NCBI GenBank assembly: GCA_022885665.1
Contig: JAGQDJ010000009.1
Coordinates: forward strand, 1 to 64,000
Length of the DNA: 64,000 nt
Direction: 5' to 3'
Origin: Triops longicaudatus
Taxonomy: Eukaryota > Arthropoda > Branchiopoda > Notostraca > Triopsidae
Shown in pieces: positions 35,973 to 47,667 of this stretch (the first letter of the stretch is position 1; every line of letters starts with the position of its first letter). The position numbers and the translations under genes were made by a program. The notes below the pieces were generated by a model. The model did no database searches, was not told where the DNA came from, and saw only the letters and a program-made list of their open reading frames with translations.

Positions 35973-38900
35973 TCATGCCATCCCAAAACCCTCACTGCCT
36001 TCTTTGATCGCCACCAGAAATGCTTTTTCGAACTGTTCGTAACTTTCGTAATCAGGCAGGCACAGTTGATTGAAACTGAAAGCGGACAACAAGCATTAAA
36101 ACCTTGTAAAGCTTTCATCAGTTTCAAGCTTTTACCATGTGTGAGCAGTAGGCAAGTTGCCCAGCGAGGGGGCAGCCGTAATCTGAAACTTGGGCACGAG
36201 TTCTCCAAACCCTCCAGGAGGAAGCTGAGAACAGCCCGTCGTGAATTGCAACAATCGGCTCATTTCTTCTGAGCCGAAGTTGGCCACAGATGTCCAAAAC
36301 CAGTCTATTACTTTCCGGAACTCGGATGTCGAACCACTTGTTGTATGGTTGGCTTTAAAGTCCGCCAAACTGTACTCGGTCGTGCCGCAAATGAGTAACT
36401 AGAAATCCACATCTTAATACTGATTCTCTCGAACTTCTTGATACAGTACCTCTAACTCATTTTCATCGAAAATCCCGAGCAAATTCTCCGGCACTAATGT
36501 ATTCAATCCTTTCAGAAAGGCTTCCACTTGGTCCTTTACATTACTCGCCAGCTTGTATTGCGCTAACGCATTCAGGTACTCGAACTTGTTTGCATTTGTT
36601 ACTCGGACTTTTGAGCCATTCGGTATCAAATCAACAGTCTATTCAAGAACTTAAATCATTGAAGCATTTCGAAATCTCTCTTTTACTTTTGTCAGCTGGC
36701 CTCCTGAGTCGTATTCGTCTTCCGCAAAATACAGTTCCATATCGTTGTCCATGTCGTTTTCTTTGATATAGCGTATTTTAGATAAGTAGAGTTCCGGATC
36801 ATCTTGTTCAAAATACTACAGCAGAACCGTTAAGTACTTCAACAAACATTAACACGTAATAGTAGTTCTCTTTGTACCTTGTAGTGAACTCGCAAGCCAA
36901 TTAGTTGTGCTAGAAATGATCGAGTAAAGCGTGCTCGAACTAGTTGCCGGTAACCACCACCCAGAGATGATTCATACAAGCATTTCCCCACGATTTTCCC
37001 CGCCCATTCATAATACTTGAGCTTGACTTGACTGGTAGGATTGGAATTTGGATGCACCAAGGCTTGTGATGACTTTTCATTTGACAAGTGAGTAAATAAG
37101 CCCAAACCCTGCTTCGGGTCGAACAGTATCGAGCAGATCAAGTTAAGCCACTCTCTTCTTACACCACCGTAGTCAATTGCTGTAAAAGAAAGCCATTGAT
37201 ACAACGAAATTCTAGATTGGAAAATCGCACACAAAAGAACGCATTACCTAGTTCTCCGACGAAAGACACTTCAAAATTTTTACACCAGTCATCGATTGAA
37301 AAACCTTTGGTCGCACGCATGGACTAAGTGGCATAAAAGGATAAACAATGTCAAGTAAAATAAATCAGACGTAGCCTTTGAACGGTACCATTTCCAATAA
37401 ACGATCGCGCAACACTCGTAACGGCATTTTATCCCGAGGCCTCTTCTGGTGAAGCTTTCTAAGTTCGTGATAAAAGAACCCTTGCTTATCTTTAAAAGAC
37501 TCGGACCCACCTTTTGAAACAATAAGAATAAATCAATAACCAATGTCGCAAAACTAAGAACGAGCGTTTTTTATACTAAATGCTTTGTTCTTAAAAAAAA
37601 TCTTTTACACATAAAAAAAGAAAAAGAAAATAGCAGTGGGCTTACCAATATTTTTCAGCAAATGGTGAACAAAGACAGACACTATTATGGAGCAATCTTT
37701 AGATAGAAGGTCTACTTTATTCTGTGACCCGTCATCGATGCTAAAGCTAGGAAGCTCATACTGGTTATTGCTCCCATGAAACGTAAACTATTGTTATCAA
37801 GAAATTACGGCTTAGGTAGCTGAACTAAACCATTCCTTACTTTAGTTGAAGGTGATACCCTGAATGTCATAACTCTTTTCGGTATGAGTCCCAAAATATA
37901 CTCTCTGATAGTTAACTGTCGAGGTGATATGCAGCAGAATACTTTTCGCGTTTTACCGTTCCCTTTCTCGTTAGCACCACCATTTAAATGCATTTTGGCT
38001 TCAGATTCCCACCAATGACTTTTCGCTCTCAAAGCCTTCTGCACAAAACTAGCTTCACTACCTAAATATACATTAAATTATTAACGGCACGAACGCAAAG
38101 GACGTTTTGAATATAAGCGTCTTACTATTTACGACAATAATATCAAAGTCTCCCTGTTCTAAAACGTCGCCACGGTGCTTTAACCGAGCGTGATAAATGC
38201 CATCTTGAAACAAAGTTATCTGGATAACTAAACGACGCAATAATTCGATGTACAAAAATTCTACGAATGGTTTGACAGATTGACGCGAGCCCACCTAAAG
38301 CCACAGCATGATTTTAACAAATGAATTTATAAAATAAAATAAAAAGGACGGCAAGATCTTAAATCACTATTACTTCTTCCACTTGTAAAGAAAAGATCTG
38401 CTCGAAATCTTCCACGGTTTGCAAACTGCACAAGTTTTCAAATTCGTCCCTGGGCTCCACATATAGCTGATGCGCCATCCCCGCTGTGCAAACCACCATA
38501 GAACTTTGCTTTATCAATGCAGTCTTGCTCAAGTCCGGTTTTCCTATAATGAGCAAATAAAGAAAACCACCGAAGCAATAAAACAAACAACATAAGAAAA
38601 ATATTTTCTCTGACGATAATAAATGTACCTACCCGGGGTGAATGTCTTGTAAAACGGGCTGCCAGTAACGTGATTTTTAGCAATAATGACATTTATGGAG
38701 TACACGCCAGCTTTTCTAACAAAAAATGACGCTCGTACCAAATTGGCTTCTTTCGAATCAAACTCGGTAGCTACAGCTAGCTTCCGCACACCCTGTAAGA
38801 CTTCAATGACAAGTCCATCGGCGTCGCTAATTGGGTACGGTCTGCCAAACTGTGTGAAAAACTAAGAAATTCATTGCATAAGTAATGCACACATTGTGAC

Positions 38901-41077
38901 ACGGTAACGAGACATCAACACAATTATAAAAAAAAATAATAAAAAAATCAAATTCCAGTAAGTAATCACAACTGAATAAAAAAAATTACCTGCACTGTAA
39001 ATGTTACTGTCGAACCCACGGTACACGGATCATTCCAAAGGAATTCCGTTTTGGCATGAGCGGCAAGCGTTTTCCCGATGTAGGCCGATCTGGCTTGTGA
39101 TGCCACCGTATAAAGCCCTCGCAAGTATCTTAAAAAGGCGGTTTTCACATCAGAAGTTAAAATTAATGGAAAACTGAACCCGGAACTGGTTTCTGAAGAG
39201 GCTCTTCTTCTACCCTGGCGTCGCGCCGCATCCCTGCGGTTTTGCCATGTCCACAGCGAGGCCGCCCCCATTAGCAGCAGCAAGCCACCAGCTAAAAAGC
39301 ACAGGGTCATGAAAAGCTTTTGCTATAGCAACCAAACACACACTCAAGTCAACCAATAAAAAGCCAAGCAAGAAACTAGAAAGTTACAAGGGAAGAATAT
39401 ACCCCATGTCCACGAACGCGGTTGCGATTGCTGGAGAAGTCGAAGCCACAGATCCGCTTTAAGTTCCTCTAAGCCTGCCGGATTGACGGGCAAGCTTGTT
39501 CTAGCTGCTAGCCAGCGCGTCCAATCCTTCCCACTACCAAACACGGGTTGAGTCATGTGATCCTCAAGCCAATATGCATCTTCCAGCTGCTTTAAACCTA
39601 AGGCTTCCAGCCTGAATGAGTACAGTTCATTAAAAAGATATTAACACTAATAATATTTGGAGAAAAAAAAATTCCTAAGTAAGTTGGAAATTAACTGTTG
39701 GTTGGTTGGCTTAAAGACGACCGACACCGCACTTGCGATGTATTGTCGTCTTCGCCTGTCTTAAGAGTTGCCGCACGGTTAAAGACGACAATATTAATCT
39801 CAATGATAAAAAGTGCTTTACTTGGGAGCGTAAGAGACTAAGCCGGCGTCTCGCAGCCAAATACGCAAGAGCAGCTTTTGCTGCAGCCTCGCGGTTGCCC
39901 GCTTCAGCTCCTCTAACTCGGACGCTGTAAGCGAAAAGAGCCAAGGAGGAGCCAAGGCACGGGCAGCGGAGTCGTGTTGTAAGAGATCCACGGTTCTCAA
40001 GGTTCCCCGAGCATCTATAAAACACAGGCAAGGTTAAATCACTCATTGAAAACCGAATGATTAAAATTGTATAGGTAAGATCGCAGACCAATAACAGCAA
40101 TGCAACCTAGATAACGTTTGGAATGGTGGGTGATGTCGCAACTATTATGTAGTGGAGTATTGATTCTGGCTTTCAAAGGAGTCAAGAAAAGAAAAAAATC
40201 GGTCAGGGAGACACGCACGGGAAGGACAGATAATACACTGGCGTGACTAAAATGTTTTCGACCTTCTCATTCGAGCCCAGACCAAAATTTAGTATCTTAG
40301 CATGTCCTAGGTCTGAATAGATTCGCTTGCATTACACGGAATAAGTTAACACGGTAGAAAACGCTTCACTACCTAAGAGAAACAGAATCCATAAATTATA
40401 AGGTACGTGTAGCGTCCCGCCGATTAAGACCTTGCGAAATTGTTGTACTCCGTCAATTAAAGGTGTTTTAGCACTTAAAGTGCCCTGCATTAAAATTTAG
40501 TGAAACTGGAGTTGTGAGGCCCCTTTTACGGTGACAAATGAGAAGGCGGCAACTACCTAATAGAACTCCGTTTTCTGACGTTCACCTCACTCGTCTAGTT
40601 ATGGACTGCAAAATTTGACCGTACCTTCACTAGTCAAGCCCGACACGAGACTGAATGTGAGGCACGATATACCCAAACATTTCCTTCAAGATTCTTCGAC
40701 AGGTAACATCAAGTGTCCTCACAACGTTGCATGCTCTAAAGCAGCGGCACATGTTCCGCACGCGATAGTCAACCTAACGTTGTCTCATCAACGTAACGAT
40801 TTGTATTCCAAATTTCTAGCTATGGTTTGGGGTAGATATGACAGAGACAGTGATATTAATACTTCAACAATCTTCAAACGGCATTCCGACGTGCTTACTG
40901 AATTCGAAACATACCTTTCCCGATCTGTGATGCCCATTTCGACGAGTGCTCATTTTTCCTGATTTCATGCTGTATGTCCAAACCAAGGTCGTAGTCATTT
41001 ATACTAACAGGCTGAAAATTTGAAATGTAGAAAGCTACCAACAGGGACAATATACCAATCACATATGTCGTTTCCAT
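35973..41077 (-). CDS. AREL1: HECT E3 ubiquitin ligase, AREL1 type, with extra N-terminal region
   Basis: AREL1 ubiquitinates IAP antagonists in mammals. Sixteen exons: 40915-41077, 39822-40014, 39403-39611, 38990-39291, 38633-38849, 38374-38543, 38126-38294, 37841-38061, 37646-37787, 37389-37510, 37248-37323, 36878-37179, 36687-36815, 36450-36638, 36136-36398, 35973-36075; 989 aa. Order: N-terminal hydrophobic anchor (TYVIGILSLLVAFYI), a SAM-like segment (LRIWLRDAGLVSYAPK, then LEALGLKQLEDAYWLED), a second hydrophobic segment (GGLLLLMGAASLW), a filamin-type repeat ending VTGSPFYKTFTPG, a linker matching AREL1, and a complete HECT domain (DYGGVRREW, GKCLYESSLGG, ARFTRSFLAQLIGL, LLQFTTGCSQLPPGGF, LPTAHTCFNQLCLP, GFGMA end). 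The catalytic Cys codon is split by the last intron. Human AREL1 is 823 aa and lacks the SAM-like part. The exon 38374 donor is the least certain. Confidence 0.9.
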
Positions 41078-42483
41078 AATGCAATAGAAATGCGACTAGA
41101 AAAAGATAACATAACTTATTAAATTTTATCGTAGCTAAAAGGAGTCTACTTACAACTTGGTTAACAAGCGGTAACGAATTTAAGAACAGTCATTTAGTCA
41201 TTTACTAATTATGTATTTAAAAGTGTCCTTTAACGATTCGCTCAGGAAGTACTGACACAAAGCACAGGCTGAGGGGAAAATATAAACACCAAAAAACGTA
41301 AAAAGCATTAAAAGTTTCTATGGAAGTGTATGTAAACACCTTTAGATATCGAAATCATTCCATATCGGAGTTCAGACCTAGAAAGCACGATACAATAGCA
41401 AAGCTGACCGTAAAAGTCTTGTGTATTGTACTTTTTGAACAGAATTTAATAAACAAAAAAGAACATCCCTACCTTACATGTATTCAGTCTATTCACGCAT
41501 TATCTTTCCCTTAACTTAAGCGTAATAATCACAGCATTTTATTCCTTACGTGTGCACATGGTTCCGATTCATAAACCGTTATACGAAAAGATACGAAGCA
41601 ATTATTTCACAGTACAATTAAAAATATTGAGTATATGTACAGAATTGCCGACTTGTCGGTCCCGAATTCATTCGTTGGGCATTATAATAAAATAACAATA
41701 AATAATTTTATTGGAAAACAGTATAGGTTGCACTAAAAATACTCCTCTGCTTTCCTCAAGAGAAAGAGATTTTATATATCTTTTTTATTATTTTGGTCAT
41801 TAGTAGAGAAGGGACGGGAGAGTGTAGGCACTCTACTGTTGTTTATTTTTCACTTAACATCAAGACAAAACTCGAGCCCAAAATCACACTTATTAGATCA
41901 GGTCTATATAGTATGTATTCCTTTTTTGGTAGCTAATTATCTTTCTAAATCGTACAATTCTACTTTTAACTGAAATAGCCTGCTTGAGTTTGCACCATTT
42001 ACCAAGTACATTTACTATATATTCCGTCTTTATGAAGCAGTCGAGTTGGCTTTCGACTCTGCTTTGCACTGGCTTTGTAGATCGAACCTCCTCCGATACT
42101 TTCGGAAGTGACGCACAATGCTTCCTGCGGTATGTTCTCCTTCGGTAGCATGTGGTATAGAAATCCGCTCCCTAGCTGAAAAATGCTACTAGCGAGCTGG
42201 TCAAGTATTGGGAGGTCGGGGTATATGTAACTTCTACCATGCCAAACTTATTGCAAATCTGGTTTTATCCGCACACATCAGTCTCTCGTTCGAACGCTTC
42301 AGGCGATTTTCGTGCGTTTTTTTTCACGGAAGAATGAATCTTTCGACAGTTTGACATCATCGATGGTAGCGATTTGACATCACATTGTTTTGGATCGTGC
42401 AACAAACCACTGTAGGGTCCAGAAATTTCCTTATTCAAAAAATGGAACTACCTTAAATCGAGTTTCTAGTTTTAATTCCAACA
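41078..42483. other. Divergent intergenic region
   Basis: 1.4 kb of AT-rich sequence lies between the AREL1-type start and the orphan gene start. The open frame at 41320-41514 has no homology. It probably holds two promoters and 5' UTRs. Confidence 0.45.
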
Positions 42484-43395
42484 ATGGACAACGGGAAGTG
42501 CGACACTCCGTTGTTCAGTTCGTCCCCATTGGAAGATAGTTACTTAGACATTCCTTCCACAACCTCACCTGGTATTCCACACCTTCCAGCGAGTTTCAAT
42601 CCCTTCTTACTAGATCCACCATTTGCACGTGTTCCCCAAGAACCAGTACCCTTTGCCGGGGTTGACACGACCACGTTTTTCAACACCTCGAATTTTCATA
42701 TCCCTCCAGCTTTTCCAAACCTTCCTGACTTGCGGCGTTTAAATCATGACTGGGCGTCGTTAAGCGGAATTTATTCCTTGTGGGACTTTTTACCAGAAAG
42801 AACGAGACTGCTGCTCAATACTATTCAGGTACCCGAGTCGGTCAAACAGAGAGGTTACTTGACAGTATACGAGATGTTAGCCATTAAAGAAGCTCTCTGT
42901 CCAAAAGACGCTGCGATGCAATGTAGTACCCTATTTAGTCTGCCATATCTAACCCCGTCTAACATGCCAATGCAACAAGCACCGTACCAGAGCTGTAATA
43001 GGAGACTTGTGGAAGCTCCACCAATTAATGCGGGCACCAGTGTTTGGCCTAGCTCAAGTCATTTTAACGAAAGCACCACTGACCCACTAGCCGTTACGCC
43101 TTCCGATATAGATCACTCTACTTCTGACCATATCGATGAAAGCCTAGATTTTGAACAACTGATTGACACCTCACCCGAAATATTTGCGCTCGCGGATCAG
43201 CCAAGCACTCCGTACTCGGCTAATGAAAGCCACCAATCTACCATAATGAATGCCTCCAACGAAGACTTTCAAGCAATAGCAGAGAAAGAACTGGAAAACC
43301 TTGTTCAGAAGAGTATTCCAGAAAACACACATCCTCCCGTATCGTCTCCCAAGGAAGAACTTCGCATGGAATCTGATCAGAGTAATTTTGTCTAA
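42484..43395 (+). CDS. Orphan acidic Pro/Ser-rich protein, 303 aa
   Basis: A single uninterrupted frame from ATG at 42484 to TAA at 43393-43395 encodes 303 aa. I do not recognise a family. Residues 1-90 are Pro/Ser/Thr-rich with no charge pattern. Residues about 92-140 may be folded (SLSGIYSLWDFLPERTRLLLN, GYLTVYEMLAIKEAL). The C-terminal half is acidic (ESLDFEQLIDTSPEIFALAD, EKELENLVQKS) and would suit a transcriptional activator or adaptor, but this is conjecture. There is no signal peptide or membrane segment. Length, ATG context and the poly(A) signal 112 bp after the stop support a real gene. It may instead be the 5' exon of the cysteine-rich gene that follows, if the stop is bypassed by an unseen splice. 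Confidence 0.65.
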   Translation: MDNGKCDTPLFSSSPLEDSYLDIPSTTSPGIPHLPASFNPFLLDPPFARVPQEPVPFAGVDTTTFFNTSNFHIPPAFPNLPDLRRLNHDWASLSGIYSLWDFLPERTRLLLNTIQVPESVKQRGYLTVYEMLAIKEALCPKDAAMQCSTLFSLPYLTPSNMPMQQAPYQSCNRRLVEAPPINAGTSVWPSSSHFNESTTDPLAVTPSDIDHSTSDHIDESLDFEQLIDTSPEIFALADQPSTPYSANESHQSTIMNASNEDFQAIAEKELENLVQKSIPENTHPPVSSPKEELRMESDQSNFV

Positions 43396-43506
43396 GATAG
43401 AGTACCTTTAAAAGCGTAATGTCTTTTTTTTTTCAGCTCGGTTAGAATCGCTGATTCGATGTTTACCTTTATGTACTGTTACACCTGGTTCATGTGCATA
43501 CCAGAA

Positions 43507-43512
43507 AATAAA
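43507..43512 (+). terminator. Poly(A) signal after orphan gene
   Basis: AATAAA lies 112 bp after the stop of the 303-aa frame, and supports a transcript end here, separate from the cysteine-rich gene downstream. Confidence 0.5.
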
Positions 43513-43849
43513 AAGCTTCGAATTCGTCAGTTTATTTCTTGGCAATTGCTACTTCATGTCAGACGCCACATCCCGAAAAGACCGCCTTTCTCATTTGAAA
43601 ATCTCTTTGGCTGACAAGTAATACACAGACTACGACTTGTAAACTAAGATCTCTTTGAAAAAAAAGCTAGGATGCTGCTATACGAGTTCGAGCTGCCATG
43701 CAAAATTGATTACAAGCCAATGTCTGGCAAAACGCTTGTGCGTCGTGTAGTCCTCGTAGAAGTACCATTCTCTGCAGTTACTGCTTTGCAGTGCACTCGA
43801 GTTTTGGTACAACACTCTTAACTTTAACGAATTAGAATTATCCCAAAAA

Positions 43850-45266
43850 ATGGCATATGACACTTTCCCTGCAGGTACAAGTGCTTATAGACTCCCGGCC
43901 ATTGATTCTAACAGGCTATCGCACAGAAAGCGTATCTGGTGTCTTCAGTGGAGTCTCTGGTTGGACATCGTACACTGGAAATTTTGACGATGAATTGTAC
44001 AAGTCTTCTTTGCACACTGTAAGATTTCAAAATCACTCCTCAAGACTCGAACTAGACTTCGAACTTTGTACACGTAAAAGGTTGTTTTGCGAAAGCCAGG
44101 ATCGGGAGAAGCTTTGCGCTACCTTTTCAACCGCCACTGTCCAAGGTTGGCAGAATTAATGAAGTTGCCGTTCCCTGTGAATCAGAATGTTCCTAGGCCA
44201 GTGCAAACTCAGTCCATACTTCCCTCAAGTGACATTTTACTTCCAAGCATAGAGCTCGCATCTACGGAAACAAGTAAAAAGGGTTGCTAAAGAATTCGTA
44301 AACTTTTTATAGTAGAAACTCCTTATAACGATCTCCCGGAACATAACAAGTGTTCATTATACCAAAAGCTCGTTACACCAGACGTTTATCCTATACATTG
44401 GCATAACCCGGGACAGTATACCTGGCTACAGTAGCCTAGAGTTCGTTATAACGAGATTTTTTTTTTTTTTTTTGCTCGACTAGACATGATTCCTCAACCA
44501 GCAAAGCGTAGAAAGTCGAAGAAACTACCGGCAAGGCAGTGCGGTTGCAGAATCAGCTGCAGGTAAGAAATTCAATTGCGTATACCACAGGAATAAGCAC
44601 CAAATGTTAAACAGATCCTTGCGCTGCTCATGTGTGCGATCCGGACAACCCTGCAAGATTCTCGGGCGAGATTGTGGTTGCCATTCCACTTGTGAAAATC
44701 CCGTCAACTCTTTAGTTGCTTTAGGCATCAGCGCTGAGAACATCCAATATGACCGATGTCTACTACTTAACATATATTCATACGGCGTAAGTTTTCTTGG
44801 GGATTCGTGTCCAGAAATTATCTGTGGTTCCGGTTAGATGACAGAACTGCAGCAACACTTGCAAGGCTCTTACAGTTGCCCACAATGCTCGTACGTATTT
44901 CCGATGCATCAAATAGTTCCTGGGATTCGTGAGTGCCCTAGTCCTCTTTGCGACGCGAAACTGTACTTTTCCTGGTGCCGAGGCATGGTAAATTCGGTTA
45001 CCAACCCATCTGTAAAGCACTGCAATTTCTGCCATACCTGTGTCAGCGCACAGTTCCTACACTGTGTCAAGTGCAGGAAGTGCGTCTCTCGGATTCCATC
45101 ATCCTTGCAATGCACAATTTGTTTTCAGCCGCTAGAAATCTCAAACGATCAGTGGTCCACAGTCGGCTTAGCTTCCTCCGAGAACTATCAGGAAACGAGG
45201 AAAGTTCCTGAGCCTCGTACACCGCGCAAACGACGACTGGACATGGACAAAGATCCATTATTATGA
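43850..45266 (+). CDS. Uncharacterised CXC / zinc-ribbon cysteine-rich protein
   Basis: The well-supported exons are 44484-44562, 44615-44786 and 44838-45266, all in phase. They encode a basic start (AKRRKSKKLPARQ), a CXC-type cluster (CGCRISCRSLRCSCVRSGQ then C, then RDCGCHSTCENP) and, after LGISAENIQYDRCLLLNIYSYG, a second cysteine block (YSCPQCSYVF, ECPSPLCDAKLYFSWC, KHCNFCHTCV, LHCVKCRKCV, LQCTICF). The end is basic with TPRKRRLDMD, a possible nuclear signal. An upstream exon (about 44085-44272, PGSGEALRYLFNRHCPRLAELMKLP) joins in phase through a donor at 44273. Exons before that (43850-44070) are uncertain. CXC clusters occur in tesmin/LIN54 DNA-binding proteins; the paired-Cys ribbons recall CTCHY or DHHC-like folds. 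The function is unknown; a nuclear zinc protein is the best guess. Confidence 0.6.
44310..44470. mobile_element. Pogo-like MITE inside an intron of the CXC gene
   Basis: The left end AGTAGAAACTCCTTATAACG (from 44311) and the right end, read in reverse as ATCTCGTTATAACGAACTC (44437-44455), share the TTATAACGA core typical of pogo-type MITE termini. The segment lies between the exons ending about 44272 and starting 44484. A T run follows the right end and may serve as the polypyrimidine tract of the acceptor at 44483. Confidence 0.5.
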
Positions 45267-45483
45267 ATTTTTTTAAAAATCAATGCAGACTATTTGAGAT
45301 GTGTTTTGCGTTTCTTTCATTACTGATTCACGGGAACATTTTGGTCACGGTTACAGTGCAAAACAATTAACTGGGGGGAAAAAAAATGGCATCTGCATGT
45401 TCGTGTCTAGAAAATTATACAAAAACTCCCAGTAAACTCCCAATGTCGTTTCAATACCTCGAAATTTTTACAGGAAGTAAGCC

Positions 45484-47441
45484 TTAACAATTGGGAAAAG
45501 CTTTGCGCATGGCTTCTGTAAAGAAGTCTTTAGGAAGAGAGGAGTTGCTGTCTTCTCCATGGCCAGGGATGGCAAATGCTTCCATGGCGGCGAGGTCAAA
45601 CTGAGTTACCAATTTTTTGGTAGTAGGAAGATCTGGCCTCAATGTAAGAAGCAATGAGTCCGTACTGCCGACATCGCAAGCTGTTGGGTTAACCATGTCG
45701 TCTACGTGCAACAAGTCCGTGACTCCCAAGCCCGACAAAGAAACTGAATCATGGTGATGCACTTCTGGTAGATTACTGCTATTGCTGTAGACTGGGCTTT
45801 CCTCTTTGTCACTTTCATTCTTAGAGAACAAACCATGGAATTTGAGACCCGGTTCTTCCAAGGAATTCACCATATCGATATGCTTGACATGATCATCAGC
45901 ATCTCCCATGGTTGTCCACATATCTTGATGTGTTACTGGTGGTGTGTATCTTGGTGCTGAATAAGAACTCGGACTAGTACGTTCGTGACTTGTTTGGCAG
46001 CCTGCGTTTGCATCTTCCATTAAACTGGAATTATTGACTACTTCATAGGTGCCGCACGGTAAACCAATTAATCCCGAAATTTCTGGGTCCGTCAACTAGA
46101 AACGCGAGCCGAAACAAGATGTACAAACGTCACACGTAAAAGTTGTATGGAAGAACGCTAAGACATTTTACCTCGTACAAATTGGACGTTGATTGAACAG
46201 CATAAGCAACTTGAGGTATCATAGATTCTTTCGCTACTGTCGACAAAGTCTTGGTGAGATTCTTGATTTCGCTGAGTAAAATTGGAAGGATAGCCAACGG
46301 GTTCTTTCTTCGCGCTTTCGTCAACAGGAAATACCATGAAGTCATACAAGCCGCGACTCGAGACCCAACCAGACTCAAAAACTCATCATCATCAAGTTGA
46401 TTGAGCGCCTAGAAGAGAAGCCAAAGCATTGTGACACTTGTAGACATTCAAAAGCCATAGAAATGGAAGAAACCTCCGCTAAGCGATGACCCTTCTTTAT
46501 TTGTTGCATAGCAGGCGTATGAAGCCAGTGAGGGCCCGCTTTTCTTCGTCCACGTTTCCACGTCTTTCCGGTCAATGCAGAACTTTTCTTATTATAGTCA
46601 TTAGCTAAGGGCGACTCAAGTTCTTCAGTCATGTTATTGGACTCTTGCTGAATCTGCACATTAGCAGTTGCAAAATCCGAGCTAATCGGTGTTGCATTTT
46701 GTTTACTTCCACCTTTATCCGACTCGGACAGTACTGGCGGCTTGGACAGTCGACCAGAGCGAGTTCGCATAGCAGTCTGCGTTGTCTGCATATCGTCGTC
46801 CTCCTCCTAAAACGGTGAAATTTTCGAGACAACATTGCAGTGTGATTTTAGAAAATTTTTACCAAAGCATCCTCCTGTGCTTTCCGCGCAACTTGGGACC
46901 GTGATTTTCTCGGTCGGCCTGGGCCTCTTTTCCTTTTCTCACATACGTTTTCCGCAGAAGCTGGAACGATGTGCGACGAAGCTTCTGGTGATCCAGGTAC
47001 ATGGACGATATTACTGTCAGCTTCGGTTCGGATTCTCGACAAACTTTCGCTTGCTGCTTGAGGGGTAGAAATTCTATCCGTTAACTGAGTGGTATTAAAA
47101 GGCTGACTTAGTACAAAGTTCGTTAAAACCAGTTTGGGCTGCGAAAAGACATCTGTCGTGACAGAAGGATCAAGAACAGAATATGGCAGTTCGGAATAGC
47201 ATGCCAATTCCCGCGCTCTTCTGTCCAAATTCACGTTCTGTTCCACTGTGTTGCCTTGGTTCAGTTGCCTAGTTTGCGCTACACATTTTTCTTCCGTTAG
47301 CGAAACGCAAAGCTGTTGGCCACTTTCCGTATACACGAAGGCAAGGAGATTTGAGTTTTCTTGACCAAATCCCACCTTGCTGCACTCTGTATCGTTATTT
47401 TCATGTTTTGCTCCACCAAACCGCTCCATCCCACCCTCCAT
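45484..47441 (-). CDS. AT-hook protein of unknown family
   Basis: Four exons: 46863-47441, 46474-46806, 46172-46408, 45484-46095, all phase 0, giving 586 aa. An AT-hook-like KRKRGPGRPRKSRSQ lies near residue 175, followed by an RTRSGRLSKPPV motif, a basic KTWKRGRRKAGPHWLHTP segment and an alpha-helical block (LDDDEFLSLVGSRVAACM, then LSEIKNLTKTLSTVAKES). The C-terminal 200 residues are acidic and Ser-rich. AT hooks bind the minor groove of AT-rich DNA, so a chromatin or transcription role is likely. RTRSGR-PP motifs occur in several nuclear proteins, including ZNF839-like ones, but no zinc finger is seen. The start at 47441 is the first ATG; a second in-frame ATG lies four codons on. Exon 46172-46408 is also open in a second frame. 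Confidence 0.7.
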
Positions 47442-47667
47442 TGCACTCAGGTTGACCGAGTACGCACTATTTGTATTTCCCGCACGGCGGCGAGCTTGTT
47501 TTGATTTCTCACTAAATCAGCTGATCATATGAACGTCTTACGCAACCACGCCTGAGCAGCACGGTTTTGAAGTGCTAAAAAATAATCTGTAATTATTACG
47601 TACTGTTAATTTAACATTTTCAGATTGCTTTGATCAAGACTTACCCGTCTCCTTTTTATCATCTACC
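47442..47667. promoter_or_regulatory. 226-bp bidirectional promoter interval
   Basis: Only 226 bp separate the ATGs of the divergent AT-hook and AMP deaminase genes, so both promoters and 5' UTRs must share this space. A palindromic CAGCTGATCATATG stretch lies near 47517-47530. No factor is assigned. Confidence 0.55.

Noticed and set aside
44838..45266. Independent gene starting at the ATG at 44838
   Set aside because: The ATG directly follows a good acceptor (CGGTTAG), and the preceding CXC exon joins it in phase, so it is read as an internal exon.
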